Assembly: GCA_012033595.1 (NCBI GenBank) | Contig: JAAUQL010000026.1 | Location: 1-59,317 of the forward strand | DNA from: Cyclobacteriaceae bacterium | GTDB lineage: Bacteria > Bacteroidota > Bacteroidia > Cytophagales > Cyclobacteriaceae | Direction of reading: 5' to 3' | DNA length: 59,317 nucleotides | Shown: piece by piece, positions 30,531 to 40,017 of the stretch | How the letters are laid out: the number at the start of each line of letters is the position of its first letter | How positions within the stretch are numbered: the first letter of the stretch is position 1 | Made by a program: the position numbers and the translations under genes | Notes under the pieces: model-generated | Databases searched by the model: none | Seen by the model: only the letters and a program-made list of their open reading frames with translations | Told to the model about the DNA's origin: nothing

Positions 30531-31922
30531 TTATCCCACAACCAGTTTTTGCCCGGGTTTTATGTCATTGGATTTTAGATTATTCAGTTGTTTGATTTTT
30601 TCTATCGACATATCACTATAGCTTTTAGAAATATTCCACAATGTGTCTCCTGGTTGCACGATATGATATTTGGTGCCATTTTCCACCACACTGTGGTTGG
30701 CGGTGGGCGTGGTAGGAGTTGCCACCCTGCCGGGGGTCATCCAAACGGTCAGATTCTGACCTACCCTTATGGTATTGCTGTGCAAGTTGTTCCATTGCTT
30801 TAGGTCTCCTACACGTACATGATAGGTAGCAGCAATTTTGCCCAAAACATCGCCACTGCGCACTTTATGGATGATTTTGTCTCTACCATATGTGCTTCCT
30901 TCCGAATTTTTGGCCAGATATTCCAGTTCTTTTTTTCCTGTACGCGAGGCTGAATCAAGTATAAATGCCCTGTTCTGATTGAGCATTTCCATCTTGTCGG
31001 AGGGTAAGCGTACTGAAAAGAATTTGGTGCTTTCTGGTACCGATTTCTGTTTGATCGAAGGATTCAACAAGTCCATGTGGTCTTCGCAGATGTCAAGCAA
31101 AGCGCCAAAAGTATTCAGATTCAGAAAATTCTTCACCATGATGGTGTCTGTTTGCATGGGAAAAAGATATTCGGTTTCGTCCAATATCAGATTGTGCGCT
31201 TCGGCATAGCTAAAGGCATAGGTAATGGCTACAAACTGAGGTACATAGCCTCTGGTTTCCCGAGGCAAATAGTTATAAATCTCCCAAAAGGTCTTTTTGT
31301 TTCCTGATCTCCTGATGGCTTTGCGCACGTTGCCGGGGCCACAATTGTAGGCCGCCAGGGCTAGTTCCCAATCACCAAACATGGTATAGAGCGATTTAAT
31401 GTATTTGGCGGCTGCTTCGGTCGATTTGATAGGATCCATGCGATCATCTACATACCAGTCGGCTTGCAAGTCATACATTTTGCCGGTATAATAAACGAAT
31501 TGCCATAATCCTACTGCCGCAGCTCTGGACCTGACCGTGGCATTGAGGCCAGATTCCACTATGGCCAGGTATTTCAGCTCATCAGGCATTTGGTGTTTAG
31601 CCAATATCTCTTCAAAAATTGGGAAATAGTAGGTGCTTTTTCTTAGCACCATTTTGGTATATTCCCGGTCGCGGACGGTAAAATAGTCGATGAACGATTT
31701 CACCCTGGTATTGAAATTCAAGGGGATGGTGGTGTTGAGCTCGCGAAGCCTCAGTTCTATTTCGTCATAGGTCACATCGGGCACGTACTCATAGGTGAGG
31801 GGGGGAATAAACAAAGAATCATTTGAGTCTCGAGGCAACTCCCGGGCGATAGAGAAATTGCTGTAAAGCAAAATCGCATTAAATAGTACAACTACGGAAA
31901 ATTTAAATACAGTGTCCAGCAT
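30531..31922 (-). CDS. MltD-like lytic murein transglycosylase with LysM repeats
   Basis: Cleaves glycan strands of peptidoglycan, leaving anhydro-muramic ends. The 463-residue product has an N-terminal signal or anchor (FSVVVLFNAILLYS), an SLT domain (about 95-225) with the catalytic Glu123 in LAIVESGLN, then AAAVGLWQFV and ALAAYNCGPGNVRKAI, and two LysM peptidoglycan-binding repeats (about 350-395 and 415-462). This order matches MltD. It lies 84 bp upstream of the DUF4837 gene on the same strand. Confidence 0.93.
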   Translation of the reverse strand: MLDTVFKFSVVVLFNAILLYSNFSIARELPRDSNDSLFIPPLTYEYVPDVTYDEIELRLRELNTTIPLNFNTRVKSFIDYFTVRDREYTKMVLRKSTYYFPIFEEILAKHQMPDELKYLAIVESGLNATVRSRAAAVGLWQFVYYTGKMYDLQADWYVDDRMDPIKSTEAAAKYIKSLYTMFGDWELALAAYNCGPGNVRKAIRRSGNKKTFWEIYNYLPRETRGYVPQFVAITYAFSYAEAHNLILDETEYLFPMQTDTIMVKNFLNLNTFGALLDICEDHMDLLNPSIKQKSVPESTKFFSVRLPSDKMEMLNQNRAFILDSASRTGKKELEYLAKNSEGSTYGRDKIIHKVRSGDVLGKIAATYHVRVGDLKQWNNLHSNTIRVGQNLTVWMTPGRVATPTTPTANHSVVENGTKYHIVQPGDTLWNISKSYSDMSIEKIKQLNNLKSNDIKPGQKLVVG

Positions 31923-32365
31923 CGTGTTTTTTATAATATCGTCTCCTATTTCCTAAAACAAAGTGTAATTCGAGGCAGGCACTGAAGCCGGCCAAACCAA
32001 CTGTATTATACTTCCATGCTTAAAATAGCTCATAATGGCCGTTTTTTTTAAGTAGGCAGTAACGCACAGTTAAGCGTGCTGTTTTTTAAAGATGCAGTGG
32101 TATAAGGACGTAGATGACACGAATTACCGACAATTTTCCAACAATTTCCGCTTATTTTTGTGGATAAACTCACTTCTGATACTGATTGGAAATAATAGCT
32201 GAAATTACCAGCTTTAATATCAGCTTATCAAAGGAAAATTGTTTGAACTCAGGTGACTTCATCCGTAAAAAATGCCAATCAACATCATCGCCTTTACCTC
32301 AAACTGTAACGATGTCGATGCGCCGGTATTATGTGCAGAAAAAATAGACTGGCTTTTTGCCGAAG
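31923..32365. other. Intergenic region between mltD-like gene and tatA terminator
   Basis: About 440 bp with no convincing gene. A plus-strand match to the -7 box (TATTTTTG, 32153-32160) precedes a 41-codon frame at 32272-32397, but that frame runs through the tatA terminator and looks spurious. The promoter of the minus-strand mltD-like gene should lie here; I cannot place it. Confidence 0.5.
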
Positions 32366-32404
32366 AAAAAAAAACTGGAAATCAAGTCTTTGCCTGATTT
32401 CCAG
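32366..32404 (-). terminator. Terminator after tatA
   Basis: CTGGAAATCA (32375-32384) pairs perfectly with TGATTTCCAG (32395-32404); read on the minus strand the stem is followed by a nine-base T run (A run at 32366-32374). It lies 29 bp beyond the tatA stop. Confidence 0.85.
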
Positions 32405-32432
32405 CGTGATGTTTTAAAGTAGAATAGGGAGA

Positions 32433-32636
32433 TTATTTTACATTCAAATCTTTAACGCCTCCCTCAATCTCATCTTTAATTTCGTTCGTTGCGTTTTTGA
32501 ATTCCTTAATTCCTTTGCCTAGTCCTTTCGCCAATTCGGGTATTTTTTTGGCACCAAAGAAAATTAATAATACCATTAGAATAAGAAGAATTTCCCAACC
32601 TCCTAAACCTCCAAAGAATGCTAATTCAACGTTCAT
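32433..32636 (-). CDS. tatA: Sec-independent protein translocase subunit TatA/TatE
   Basis: Pore-forming subunit of the twin-arginine pathway, which exports folded proteins. The 67-residue product has the usual layout: short periplasmic start, one membrane helix ([26 protein letters not shown] with the FG hinge), an amphipathic helix ([12 protein letters not shown]) and a charged tail. tatC is not in the window. It has its own terminator and a candidate -7 box upstream, so it may be transcribed alone. Confidence 0.95.
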   Translation of the reverse strand: MNVELAFFGGLGGWEILLILMVLLIFFGAKKIPELAKGLGKGIKEFKNATNEIKDEIEGGVKDLNVK

Positions 32637-32675
32637 AGCTTTATTTTTTAAATGAATATTCTCTTTCCGTTAATA

Positions 32676-32683
32676 CAAAATTA
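32676..32683 (-). promoter_or_regulatory. Candidate -7 promoter box for tatA
   Basis: Read on the minus strand, TAATTTTG matches TAnnTTTG and lies about 40 bp upstream of the tatA start. The -33 element is not clear. Confidence 0.4.
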
Positions 32684-32741
32684 CTTTCTTATATATACAA
32701 ATACTAATATCTTCTCAAAGTTTTTGGGGACGTACGCAGCT

Positions 32742-33953
32742 TTACCTTTTGGTGAGCCAGAGCTCAGGGTCTTGTTTTTCGGTGTTTTTCCATACTTGAA
32801 ATTGCACTTCCGAGGTGCCATCAACATCGGTATTAACTTCCCCGATAACGTCGTTCACATTTATTTGTTGTCCCATCTTTACGGTTACTTTTTTTAGCTT
32901 GGCATATACTGTAAAGTAGCTGCCATGCTGCACAATTACTACATATTTGAACTCTCCGGGTACTATGGCAATTTTCTTAACCACACCGGTGAATACCGCT
33001 CTTACCTGTTCATTTTCTTTTGTCTGTATATTAATACCGTCATTGGGCATTTTGATCCGCTTGAGTACAGGATGTGGATGCGTGCCAAATTTTTCGGAGA
33101 TAAAACCGGCTTCTACGGGCCATGGTAGGTTTGATTTGTTTTTTTCGAACGAGCTGGAAAGGGCCTTTAAATCGATATTTAGTTCACTAACCTTGTCGGT
33201 AGAGGCCGAAGAGCTTTTGATTTCCTCTTTGAGCAATTTCGATATTAAGTTTTCCAGGTTGGCTACTTCACTTTTCTTTTGCGCCAGGTCTTTGCTCAGT
33301 TTGGTTTCTTCGGTTTTGAGTAGGCTAAAGACTTTGTCCTGCTCAGCTTTCATTTTATCCAGTTTTTCCTTTTCTTTTAGCTGGTCGGCCAACACGAGGT
33401 CTTTCTCGTTTTTAGAATTTTCGAGCGATGCTTTTTCACTTTCTATTTCTGCCTTTATTTCAGTGATCAGTTGCACCTGATTTTTGCGAGCCAGCGAATA
33501 TTGTTCGAGGTATTTGAACCGCATATAAAACTGACTCAGATCGGCGGATGCAAAAATAAAGGACAGCTTGCTAAAACCACTGCTGGCTTTGTACATCGCA
33601 TAGACCATGTCTGCATATTCTTTTTTGAGGTTGTTAAGGTCTTGCTGCAAGGCATTGATCACGGTGGCATCTTGTTCGATACGGCCACTAAGCAATTTCA
33701 CTTCTTTAGCATAGGTGCGTATCAACTTGGTCTGATCTTCTATCTGTTTGGTGATGGCGTTGAGCTGACCAATGGTTGCCTTTTTCTTATTGGAGGTTTC
33801 GGCAAGTATTTGCTGTGTTTCCTTTATTTGGTTTTGTACCGCCGACTTTTGTTTTTCAAGTTGGGTTTTGTTCTGTTGCCCGAATATGGGCAATGACAAC
33901 CAAAGCAATGTTGAAATGAGTATTAAGTAAAAACGATTACTTAAAGGCATCAT
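32742..33953 (-). CDS. EnvC-like murein hydrolase activator (coiled coil plus degenerate LytM/M23 domain)
   Basis: Probably activates N-acetylmuramyl-L-alanine amidases for septal cell-wall splitting, as EnvC does. The 403-residue product has a signal peptide ending FGQ, a long coiled coil (about 25-265, Lys/Glu/Gln-rich) and a C-terminal LytM domain (about 285-400) with PWPVEAGFISEKFGTHPHP. The zinc-binding residues of active M23 peptidases are altered: the usual H-x-x-x-D is MPNDGINI, and the usual YAHL is VYAKL. The domain is therefore likely non-catalytic, the hallmark of EnvC/NlpD-type activators. The start overlaps the DUF4292 gene by 17 bp. Confidence 0.9.
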   Translation of the reverse strand: MMPLSNRFYLILISTLLWLSLPIFGQQNKTQLEKQKSAVQNQIKETQQILAETSNKKKATIGQLNAITKQIEDQTKLIRTYAKEVKLLSGRIEQDATVINALQQDLNNLKKEYADMVYAMYKASSGFSKLSFIFASADLSQFYMRFKYLEQYSLARKNQVQLITEIKAEIESEKASLENSKNEKDLVLADQLKEKEKLDKMKAEQDKVFSLLKTEETKLSKDLAQKKSEVANLENLISKLLKEEIKSSSASTDKVSELNIDLKALSSSFEKNKSNLPWPVEAGFISEKFGTHPHPVLKRIKMPNDGINIQTKENEQVRAVFTGVVKKIAIVPGEFKYVVIVQHGSYFTVYAKLKKVTVKMGQQINVNDVIGEVNTDVDGTSEVQFQVWKNTEKQDPELWLTKR

Positions 33954-34692
33954 ATTTTGTCGGGATGTTAAAGGGGAATTTCAATGGCTTATCAACTATT
34001 TCGGCTTTATTGTGTTGCAGATTTATGCTCGTTACCAGCGGCCCTTTGTTGGTTTTGTACGTCAGGTTTACCAAGCAGACTTTAGCAAACAAATAAGCTC
34101 CGGTTTGTTTAAAGTCGCTGTATTTCAAGGTCATAAAATTGTCTGTGGCGATTTCGTTTATCAAAACAGTCTCAATTTTTTTATTGGCTGTTTGTACAAA
34201 GCTTTGAATATCAAGCGGCCCGGATTTCTGTTTTACCAGGAAGTAATTATTTTCTCTGGCCACTTGGGTTTTGTCATCTATGGGTCTTACCAGATTGCCC
34301 AAAAGGATGGATTGTATAAGATCAAAATCGACTTTGAAGTTGAAGTAGCGGCTGATTTCTTCAAAGTTGAACACATAAAACTCCTTGTCAATTCGGTTGA
34401 TGATCAGCGCCGTGTCTTTTGAAATCATCACTCTGGTGGCTTCAATTCCAATAGATGGCGAAACGGATATCCATATCAACGAATCTTTTTTTATTCTGAT
34501 ATTGGCATTTCCACTTACTTGTTTATCTCCTTCCGTGTACCTGATTTTGGTCTTTGTCTGGAAATAATCGAAGTCGATTTCTTCGATATTTACTGCGCTC
34601 TTCTTTTTTGATTTGATGCCTACCAATTCTTTTTTACAAGATGATGCAAGGATAACCAGCAACAGTAGATAGAGGGGTAATAACTTATTCAT
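33937..34692 (-). CDS. DUF4292-family lipoprotein
   Basis: A 251-residue lipoprotein (signal ending ASSC at about residue 19, followed by KKE). The mature part is a beta-rich domain with SGNANIRIKKDSLIWISVSP and VMISKDTALIINR, a pattern like the LolA/LolB fold, which points to lipid or lipoprotein handling in the periplasm; that role is inference. It sits between the TPR gene and the EnvC-like gene, overlapping the TPR gene by 8 bp and the EnvC-like gene by 17 bp, so the three form one operon. Confidence 0.88.
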   Translation of the reverse strand: MNKLLPLYLLLLVILASSCKKELVGIKSKKKSAVNIEEIDFDYFQTKTKIRYTEGDKQVSGNANIRIKKDSLIWISVSPSIGIEATRVMISKDTALIINRIDKEFYVFNFEEISRYFNFKVDFDLIQSILLGNLVRPIDDKTQVARENNYFLVKQKSGPLDIQSFVQTANKKIETVLINEIATDNFMTLKYSDFKQTGAYLFAKVCLVNLTYKTNKGPLVTSINLQHNKAEIVDKPLKFPFNIPTKYDAFK

Positions 34693-36448
34693 AGAGTTTG
34701 CGGTCAGCGATTTTTTTATCTATCAAATCAGAAGTTTCATCCATGCCTTTGGCCTTGAGCCATTGTTTTACTGCCGAGTCGACATCGCCCAATTTAAACA
34801 AAATATCTCCATAATGTTCTATGATTGTCCCGCTTATATCCTCACTTTCTACCGCTTTTTCTATATAATGTTTCGATTCTTCCAGTTCGCCTCGTACATA
34901 CAATACCCAGGCGTGTGTATCGAGATAGGTGGCGTTGTCGGGGTTTTGAGCCACTAGTTTTGATGACATTTTTTTTGCCAGGTCAAGTTTTTCTTTGCGC
35001 AGAGACAAAAAATAACTGTAGTTGTTCAGTACATGGTCGTTGTTGGGGTCGTAGGCGAGAGCGGCTTCGTAAGACTCGTCTGATTTTTGGTGATTTTTGA
35101 GGCTATTATAAGTGTCACCCAGCTGGGCATTGAAATACGATTTCAGTTCTTCATTGGCGCTTGATAGCTTTTTGCCTCTTTCCAATATTTCTACTGCCAT
35201 TTGATAGTCTTTTTCTGCTAAATAGGCATTGCCGACAAACCAACACAGCCCCGGCTGATTGGGATATAGTTCCATGGCTTTCTCACCGTCTGCAATAGCT
35301 TCCTTGTACCTTTCAAGTTTTACTTCTATTTGTATTGTCTGTTGCCAGGTGTTGAAGTTGGAAGCGCCAAGTGCAATAGCTTTTTTGTAGTTTTCCAATG
35401 CCTTCATCTCTTCTTTTAGGCTTAGTTGCAATTCTGCTTTTACTTCATAGCTGCGGGGGTCTTCGGGATGGGCTGATATGATTTTGTCTGACAAACTTAC
35501 TACCAGGGGCTCAATATCAGCATTGGGGAGTTTTGCAAAAAGAATACAAGACCTGTATTTTGGGCTCAATGTCGAGATCGCTGATAGAAAATGCGCGATT
35601 GAGATAGGTGTTGGATTTTTCGACTTCATTGTGCTTTCGATAATAATCGGCAAGCATAAGCAATGCCCTGGCATTGTCGGGATAGTCAGATAGCAGGTCT
35701 TCGAGGTAGGGGACTGCTTTTTGATCTTGTTCGTTCGATATCAATATTTCGGCGAGCATAAGCACATAGCGCGATTCTCCCGGAAATGCTTTGATCAATT
35801 TTTCACCTTCGGCAATAGCCAAATCCAATTTGCTTTGCTGAATGTATAGCTTTTGTTTTTGAGCGATTACTTGTTCGTTGAGGCCAAATTTTTCTTCGAT
35901 GCGATCATATACCTGAAGCGCCTTGTCAAACTTTTCCTGATACACATAAATGGCCGCCAGTTCAAAAAGGTATTCATCAGCATTGTCGCATGTGGCTATC
36001 ATTTTTTCGTAGGTGCTGGCTGCCCCGGCAAAGTCGGCCTTTTTGGTGTAAATATCCGCCAGCAACAGATAAAAATACCTATTGCTTCCGTCCAATTCTA
36101 TTGCTTTTTGGGCATTAAAGAGTGCCTTCTCGGTATCTTTACTATTCAAATATATTTGTGCTATCTTATAATAGGCGGTCGCATTGCCAGGATCCGATTC
36201 CAAAGACCGCTGATAAAGCACAAACGCTTTGGCCATGTCGTCCAGAATGTAATATTTTTCGGCTTCGGCATGGTACATTTCTGCTTTTCTTCTTTCTTCA
36301 TCCGAAACTTCCTTGTCTTGCTTCTGCTCTACTTCAACTTTATTTTTCTTATTTTTCTTTTGCGCCAAGGCACTGGCGCCTGGCCAGAATATGATTGCTG
36401 AAAAGAAAATGGAAAAATAATTTTCAAAACTTTTTGTTGCATGCTCAT
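34685..36448 (-). CDS. Secreted TPR-repeat protein, interrupted by two frameshifts
   Basis: A periplasmic scaffold of tandem tetratricopeptide repeats, about 585 residues after repair. Two breaks are visible. Near 35537-35541 (an A5 run) the frame of the first half ends in SFCKTPQC; removing one base gives VLYSFAKLPNADIEPLV and joins the second half. Near 36413-36417 (another A5 run) the signal peptide is split: adding one base turns the start at 36448 into MSMQQKVLKIIFSIFFSA, which runs on into IIFWPGASALAQ, a textbook signal peptide before the Lys-rich mature start. Without this repair only a TTG start at 36368 is available. TPR units recur from about residue 60 (AYYKIAQIYLNSKDTEKAL) to the end. 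It ends inside the DUF4292 gene start (8-bp overlap). Confidence 0.85.
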
Positions 36449-36452
36449 CCCA

Positions 36453-37463
36453 TCAAAATTGTGATATCGTATTGTAATCTCCCACACTCAGGTCGGTGGC
36501 TTTGCCCTCAAAGGTAACGAAATTACCTAGCATAGAGTTTGCGAGGTTGGCGTTTTTAATCTGACTATCCTTCTGAATTATAGAGTTTTGAATTCTGGAT
36601 TCGCTGATTTTTGAGTTGTCACCCACCGAAACATAGGGGCCAATCACCGCATTGTCTATTTCTACATTTTCTCCTAAATACACCGGCTCTATAAGTACCG
36701 AATTGGTGGTGCGTGAGGTTTCGCTTATCAGTTTCTGATTTTTTATAAAGTTGAAATAAGAGCGATGCGTTTCTACCGTGGCCTGTTTGTTGCCGCAATC
36801 CAGCCAATCATCGACTTGACCGGGGACAAACTTGGTTCCCTTTTCTTTTAAGGTTTTGAGCACCCGCGTGAGCTGATATTCCCCATCGTCCTTTATTTTG
36901 TTGTCTATCAGTACTTTTATCTCATTTTTCAATTGATCTCCATCTTTGAAATAATAAATACCGATAATTGCCAGATCTGAAACAAAGAGTAAAGGTTTCT
37001 CTATAAAATCATCTATTTCTCCGTCATCGTTTAGCTTCACCACCCCAAAGGCCGATGGGTCGGCTACCTGGTGTACCCAGATGATGCCATCTTGCCCGGC
37101 ATCGAGTTTAAAATTTGCTTTAAACAAGGTGTCGGCGAAAGCTACGATGGTCTTGCCGGACAAAATATCGGCAGCGCAATAGATGGCATGGGCAGTGCCC
37201 AATGGTTCGTCCTGGTAAAATAAATGACCTTTGGCTCCGAGTTTGGCGGCAATATTGAGCAATTCCTTTTCAACCATTTCGCCAAAACTCCGGCCTATCA
37301 CAAATCCGATGTTATCTATTTGCTCACCGCATACTTCGGCTATGTCGTGTACCAGCCAATACACTATGGGCTTGCCAACTATAGGAATCAGGGGTTTTGG
37401 AGTGGTAAGGGTATGAGGTCTCAACCTTTTTCCCATACCTGCCATGGGGATGATAATATTCAT
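36453..37463 (-). CDS. Sugar-phosphate nucleotidyltransferase
   Basis: Activates a sugar 1-phosphate with a nucleoside triphosphate to give an NDP-sugar for surface glycans. From the ATG at 37463 the product is 336 residues. The N-terminal Rossmann-like domain opens with MNIIIPMAGMGKRLRPHT, followed by PKPLIPIVGKPI, the nucleotide-binding and Lys signature of the RmlA/GlmU/GalU superfamily; YQDEPLGTAHAIY and FIEKP follow. The C-terminal 90 residues form a short left-handed beta-helix of hexapeptide repeats (VYLGENVEIDNAVIGPYVSVG). It ends 5 bp before the TPR gene and starts 57 bp after the flippase gene. The exact sugar cannot be read. Confidence 0.9.
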   Translation of the reverse strand: MNIIIPMAGMGKRLRPHTLTTPKPLIPIVGKPIVYWLVHDIAEVCGEQIDNIGFVIGRSFGEMVEKELLNIAAKLGAKGHLFYQDEPLGTAHAIYCAADILSGKTIVAFADTLFKANFKLDAGQDGIIWVHQVADPSAFGVVKLNDDGEIDDFIEKPLLFVSDLAIIGIYYFKDGDQLKNEIKVLIDNKIKDDGEYQLTRVLKTLKEKGTKFVPGQVDDWLDCGNKQATVETHRSYFNFIKNQKLISETSRTTNSVLIEPVYLGENVEIDNAVIGPYVSVGDNSKISESRIQNSIIQKDSQIKNANLANSMLGNFVTFEGKATDLSVGDYNTISQF

Positions 37464-37520
37464 ATGGGTATAAATGCGGATTTGTGTATCAAATATTGTA
37501 TAGGGGCACAAAAGTATAAA

Positions 37521-39029
37521 TTATTTTTTACTAACTATCAGTTTTTTCCTTTCGCTCAAGTAAGCAACGGTTACAAAAATGAGAATGGGCACTTGCCGCA
37601 GCAACTGGGTGATTAAGCCTGATTCCGTTTCAATATTCCACCCAACAGCCAGTAAAAGCAGCATTAACGCCAGGTATCCGAGCAGCTTTTTGATATTGTA
37701 ATCTACCGGAAAATACTTCTGTCCGCTATAGTAAGCAAACACGCACATGTATGTATATACAAACAGGGTCGTGAATACGCTGCCTTCGTATCCGAAATAT
37801 GGTATAAGCAGATAGTTGAAAACTATGGTGATAACGGCAGCCGAAACAGAAATAATGGTGCCATAATATGTACGGTCTGTAACTTTGAACCAGATGGAAA
37901 GATTGTAGTATAAGCCAAGAAACAGACTGGCAAGTAAAAGCACAGGTACGATATGCAGGGCTGTCCAGTAGGCCGGGTTTCGAAGGAAAATCAGCTTAAT
38001 GATGTCAAGGTTGAGACTAAAGGCCAATACCGAAAAAAGCCCAAAAATACCAAAATAAAGAAAGATGTTGGCATAGGTCTTTTTTGATTCCTTGTTTTGG
38101 GATTCACGAAAGAAAAAAGGTTCTGCCGCATACCTGAACGCCTGTATTGCCAGAGTCATTACCATGGATATCTTATAACATGCCCCAAATATCCCAAGGG
38201 CTTCCTGATTGTTGAAACCATGGTAATATCCTTCGGGAAGGATTTTCTTGAGCATCATGCGGGAAAACATTTCATTGAAGTTGCCAGCAAGTTGTGAAAG
38301 CAAGAGTGGAAAAGCATAAATGATCATCGGTTCGAGCACCTTGCGGTTGAGCACCAGCCTTGCCTTTTTTATTATCCCGAATAGCAATAGTAAATAGCAG
38401 GCGTTGGCTATCAGGTTTGAGATAAAAACATATTCGACATTGAACCGCGGTGTGTACACCAGGCTTATGAATCCTTTCATTCCCGGCAAAAAATTGCCCG
38501 CCCAAATATTTTTGCAGAAGTAAAGGAAAAAAAGATTGAGGCCGAGATTGAGAAATATATTGACAAGTTTATAAGTGGCAAATTGTACGGCTTTTCGCTC
38601 ATATCTGAGTTTGACAAAGGGTATGGCCATGATGGAATCGATGGCAATGATGGCCGCAAACCAATAAACATAACGCTCCTGCCCGGGGAATTCGAGCCAG
38701 TTCACGATTGGCGTGGCCGAAGTTGTCAGCAAAATGGTGAGTAGGATGGTGGTGACTAAGATTGCACTAAATACGTTGCTGTATATTTCTTTCTCCCCGT
38801 CAGCAGATTTGGAAGTAAAACGAAAATATGCCGTTTCTAAACCATACAGGTACAGAACATTGAGCACAGCCACATAAGAGTACAATTCTGTGACAATTCC
38901 GTATTCTTCCACTTTGAGTATGGCTGTGGAGGTATAAAATGGCACCAGTAAAAAATTGATTGCTTTGCCGATAATGCTACTCAAGCCATAGATCGCAGTC
39001 TCACCGGCAAGCTGTTTGAATTTGCCCAT
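37521..39029 (-). CDS. Polysaccharide (Wzx-like) flippase
   Basis: A 502-residue protein with about 12-14 hydrophobic helices, starting GETAIYGLSSIIGKAINFLLVPFYT, the typical first helix of the MOP/PST flippase family that moves lipid-linked sugars across the inner membrane. It lies directly upstream of the nucleotidyltransferase, which fits a role in surface glycan synthesis. No glycosyltransferases are in the window. Confidence 0.9.
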   Translation of the reverse strand: MGKFKQLAGETAIYGLSSIIGKAINFLLVPFYTSTAILKVEEYGIVTELYSYVAVLNVLYLYGLETAYFRFTSKSADGEKEIYSNVFSAILVTTILLTILLTTSATPIVNWLEFPGQERYVYWFAAIIAIDSIMAIPFVKLRYERKAVQFATYKLVNIFLNLGLNLFFLYFCKNIWAGNFLPGMKGFISLVYTPRFNVEYVFISNLIANACYLLLLFGIIKKARLVLNRKVLEPMIIYAFPLLLSQLAGNFNEMFSRMMLKKILPEGYYHGFNNQEALGIFGACYKISMVMTLAIQAFRYAAEPFFFRESQNKESKKTYANIFLYFGIFGLFSVLAFSLNLDIIKLIFLRNPAYWTALHIVPVLLLASLFLGLYYNLSIWFKVTDRTYYGTIISVSAAVITIVFNYLLIPYFGYEGSVFTTLFVYTYMCVFAYYSGQKYFPVDYNIKKLLGYLALMLLLLAVGWNIETESGLITQLLRQVPILIFVTVAYLSERKKLIVSKK

Positions 39030-39046
39030 AACGCAGCTATGGGAAA

Positions 39047-39832
39047 TTATTCCCCTTTAAAATCTGGTTTTCTTTTTTCTAAAAATGCTGAGGTTCCTTC
39101 TCTAAAGTCTGATGTTTTGCAGCAATTGGCAAAGCTGTTGGCTTCGACCTGAAATCCGTCCTCGGTTTTTGAAATTGCCGAATCGACACAGTTTATTACC
39201 ATGCCAACTGCAAGAGGTGCGTTTTTAAATATTTTAGACATAATTTCCTTCGCCTTTAGCATGGCCTCTTCTTTGCCTGGCATCACATGGTTGACCAGCC
39301 CGGCCTGCAGCGCCTTTTGAGCATCGATCATTTCTCCGGTGAGCATCATCTCCAGTGCCAGTCCCCGACCTACCAGGCTGGTAAGTCGCTGGGTGCCTCC
39401 ATATGCCGGCAGTATACCCAGGCTCACTTCGGGCTGACCAAAAAAAGTATTTTCTGTGGCTATCCTTATATGACATGCCATGGCCAGCTCACATCCGCCA
39501 CCTAAGGCATAGCCATTGACCACGGCGATCACCGGTTTGAGACAGTGTTCTATCAACGCAAAAATTTCCTGCCCTTTTTCGGCAAACTTTCTACCATTCA
39601 GTTCTGTCAATTCAGTAAACTCAGCTATATCGGCTCCTGCGACAAAAGATTTTTTGCCCGCACCTGTAATGATAATGCCCTGTACCAGATGGTCGTCGTA
39701 TGCATTTTCTATCGCTTTTTTGAGCTCCAGCAAAGTAAGTGAGTTCAATGCGTTGAGTTTGTCAGGACGGTTTATGGTAATGGTAAGGATATTTTCATCG
39801 ATGGATTCGATGATATTTTTGTACGTAGGCAT
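39047..39832 (-). CDS. Enoyl-CoA hydratase/isomerase family protein
   Basis: A 261-residue crotonase-fold enzyme (ATG at 39832). It shows the oxyanion-hole segments FVAGADIAEF and YALGGGCELAMACHIRIATE, then QPEVSLGILPAYGGTQRLTSLVGRGLALEM with the Glu of PEVSLG. The second catalytic Glu of hydratases is usually about 20 residues after the first oxyanion block; the acid in this stretch fits a hydratase, but isomerase or lyase roles cannot be excluded. It precedes the flippase gene by 17 bp. Confidence 0.93.
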   Translation of the reverse strand: MPTYKNIIESIDENILTITINRPDKLNALNSLTLLELKKAIENAYDDHLVQGIIITGAGKKSFVAGADIAEFTELTELNGRKFAEKGQEIFALIEHCLKPVIAVVNGYALGGGCELAMACHIRIATENTFFGQPEVSLGILPAYGGTQRLTSLVGRGLALEMMLTGEMIDAQKALQAGLVNHVMPGKEEAMLKAKEIMSKIFKNAPLAVGMVINCVDSAISKTEDGFQVEANSFANCCKTSDFREGTSAFLEKRKPDFKGE

Positions 39833-39975
39833 GATTTGACAGGCTAGTTTAGGGCAAATATAGTGGTGTAACGGCAATTCTCAAAAGATAAGGACACAGC
39901 GACCTGACACACCGGGCATGTAGGTTGGGCTATATTTTTCGAAGATATTAATTTTTAAAATGAACTTATTTCAAA

Positions 39976-39983
39976 TATCTTTG
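39976..39983 (+). promoter_or_regulatory. Candidate -7 promoter box for metK
   Basis: TATCTTTG matches TAnnTTTG and lies 34 bp before the metK ATG. The leader between box and ATG is short and shows no SAM-riboswitch-like structure. Confidence 0.6.
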
Positions 39984-40017
39984 CGCACTCTTAAAAACTT
40001 ACTAAAACATATCAAAA

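Noticed and set aside
32272-32397. 41-codon open frame on the plus strand with a -7 box about 110 bp upstream
   Set aside because: It runs into the tatA terminator stem and has no homology that I recognise; the box is common by chance in AT-rich DNA.
39841-40017. Possible SAM riboswitch ahead of metK
   Set aside because: The leader between the candidate promoter and the ATG is only about 30 nt, and no conserved riboswitch core is visible upstream.
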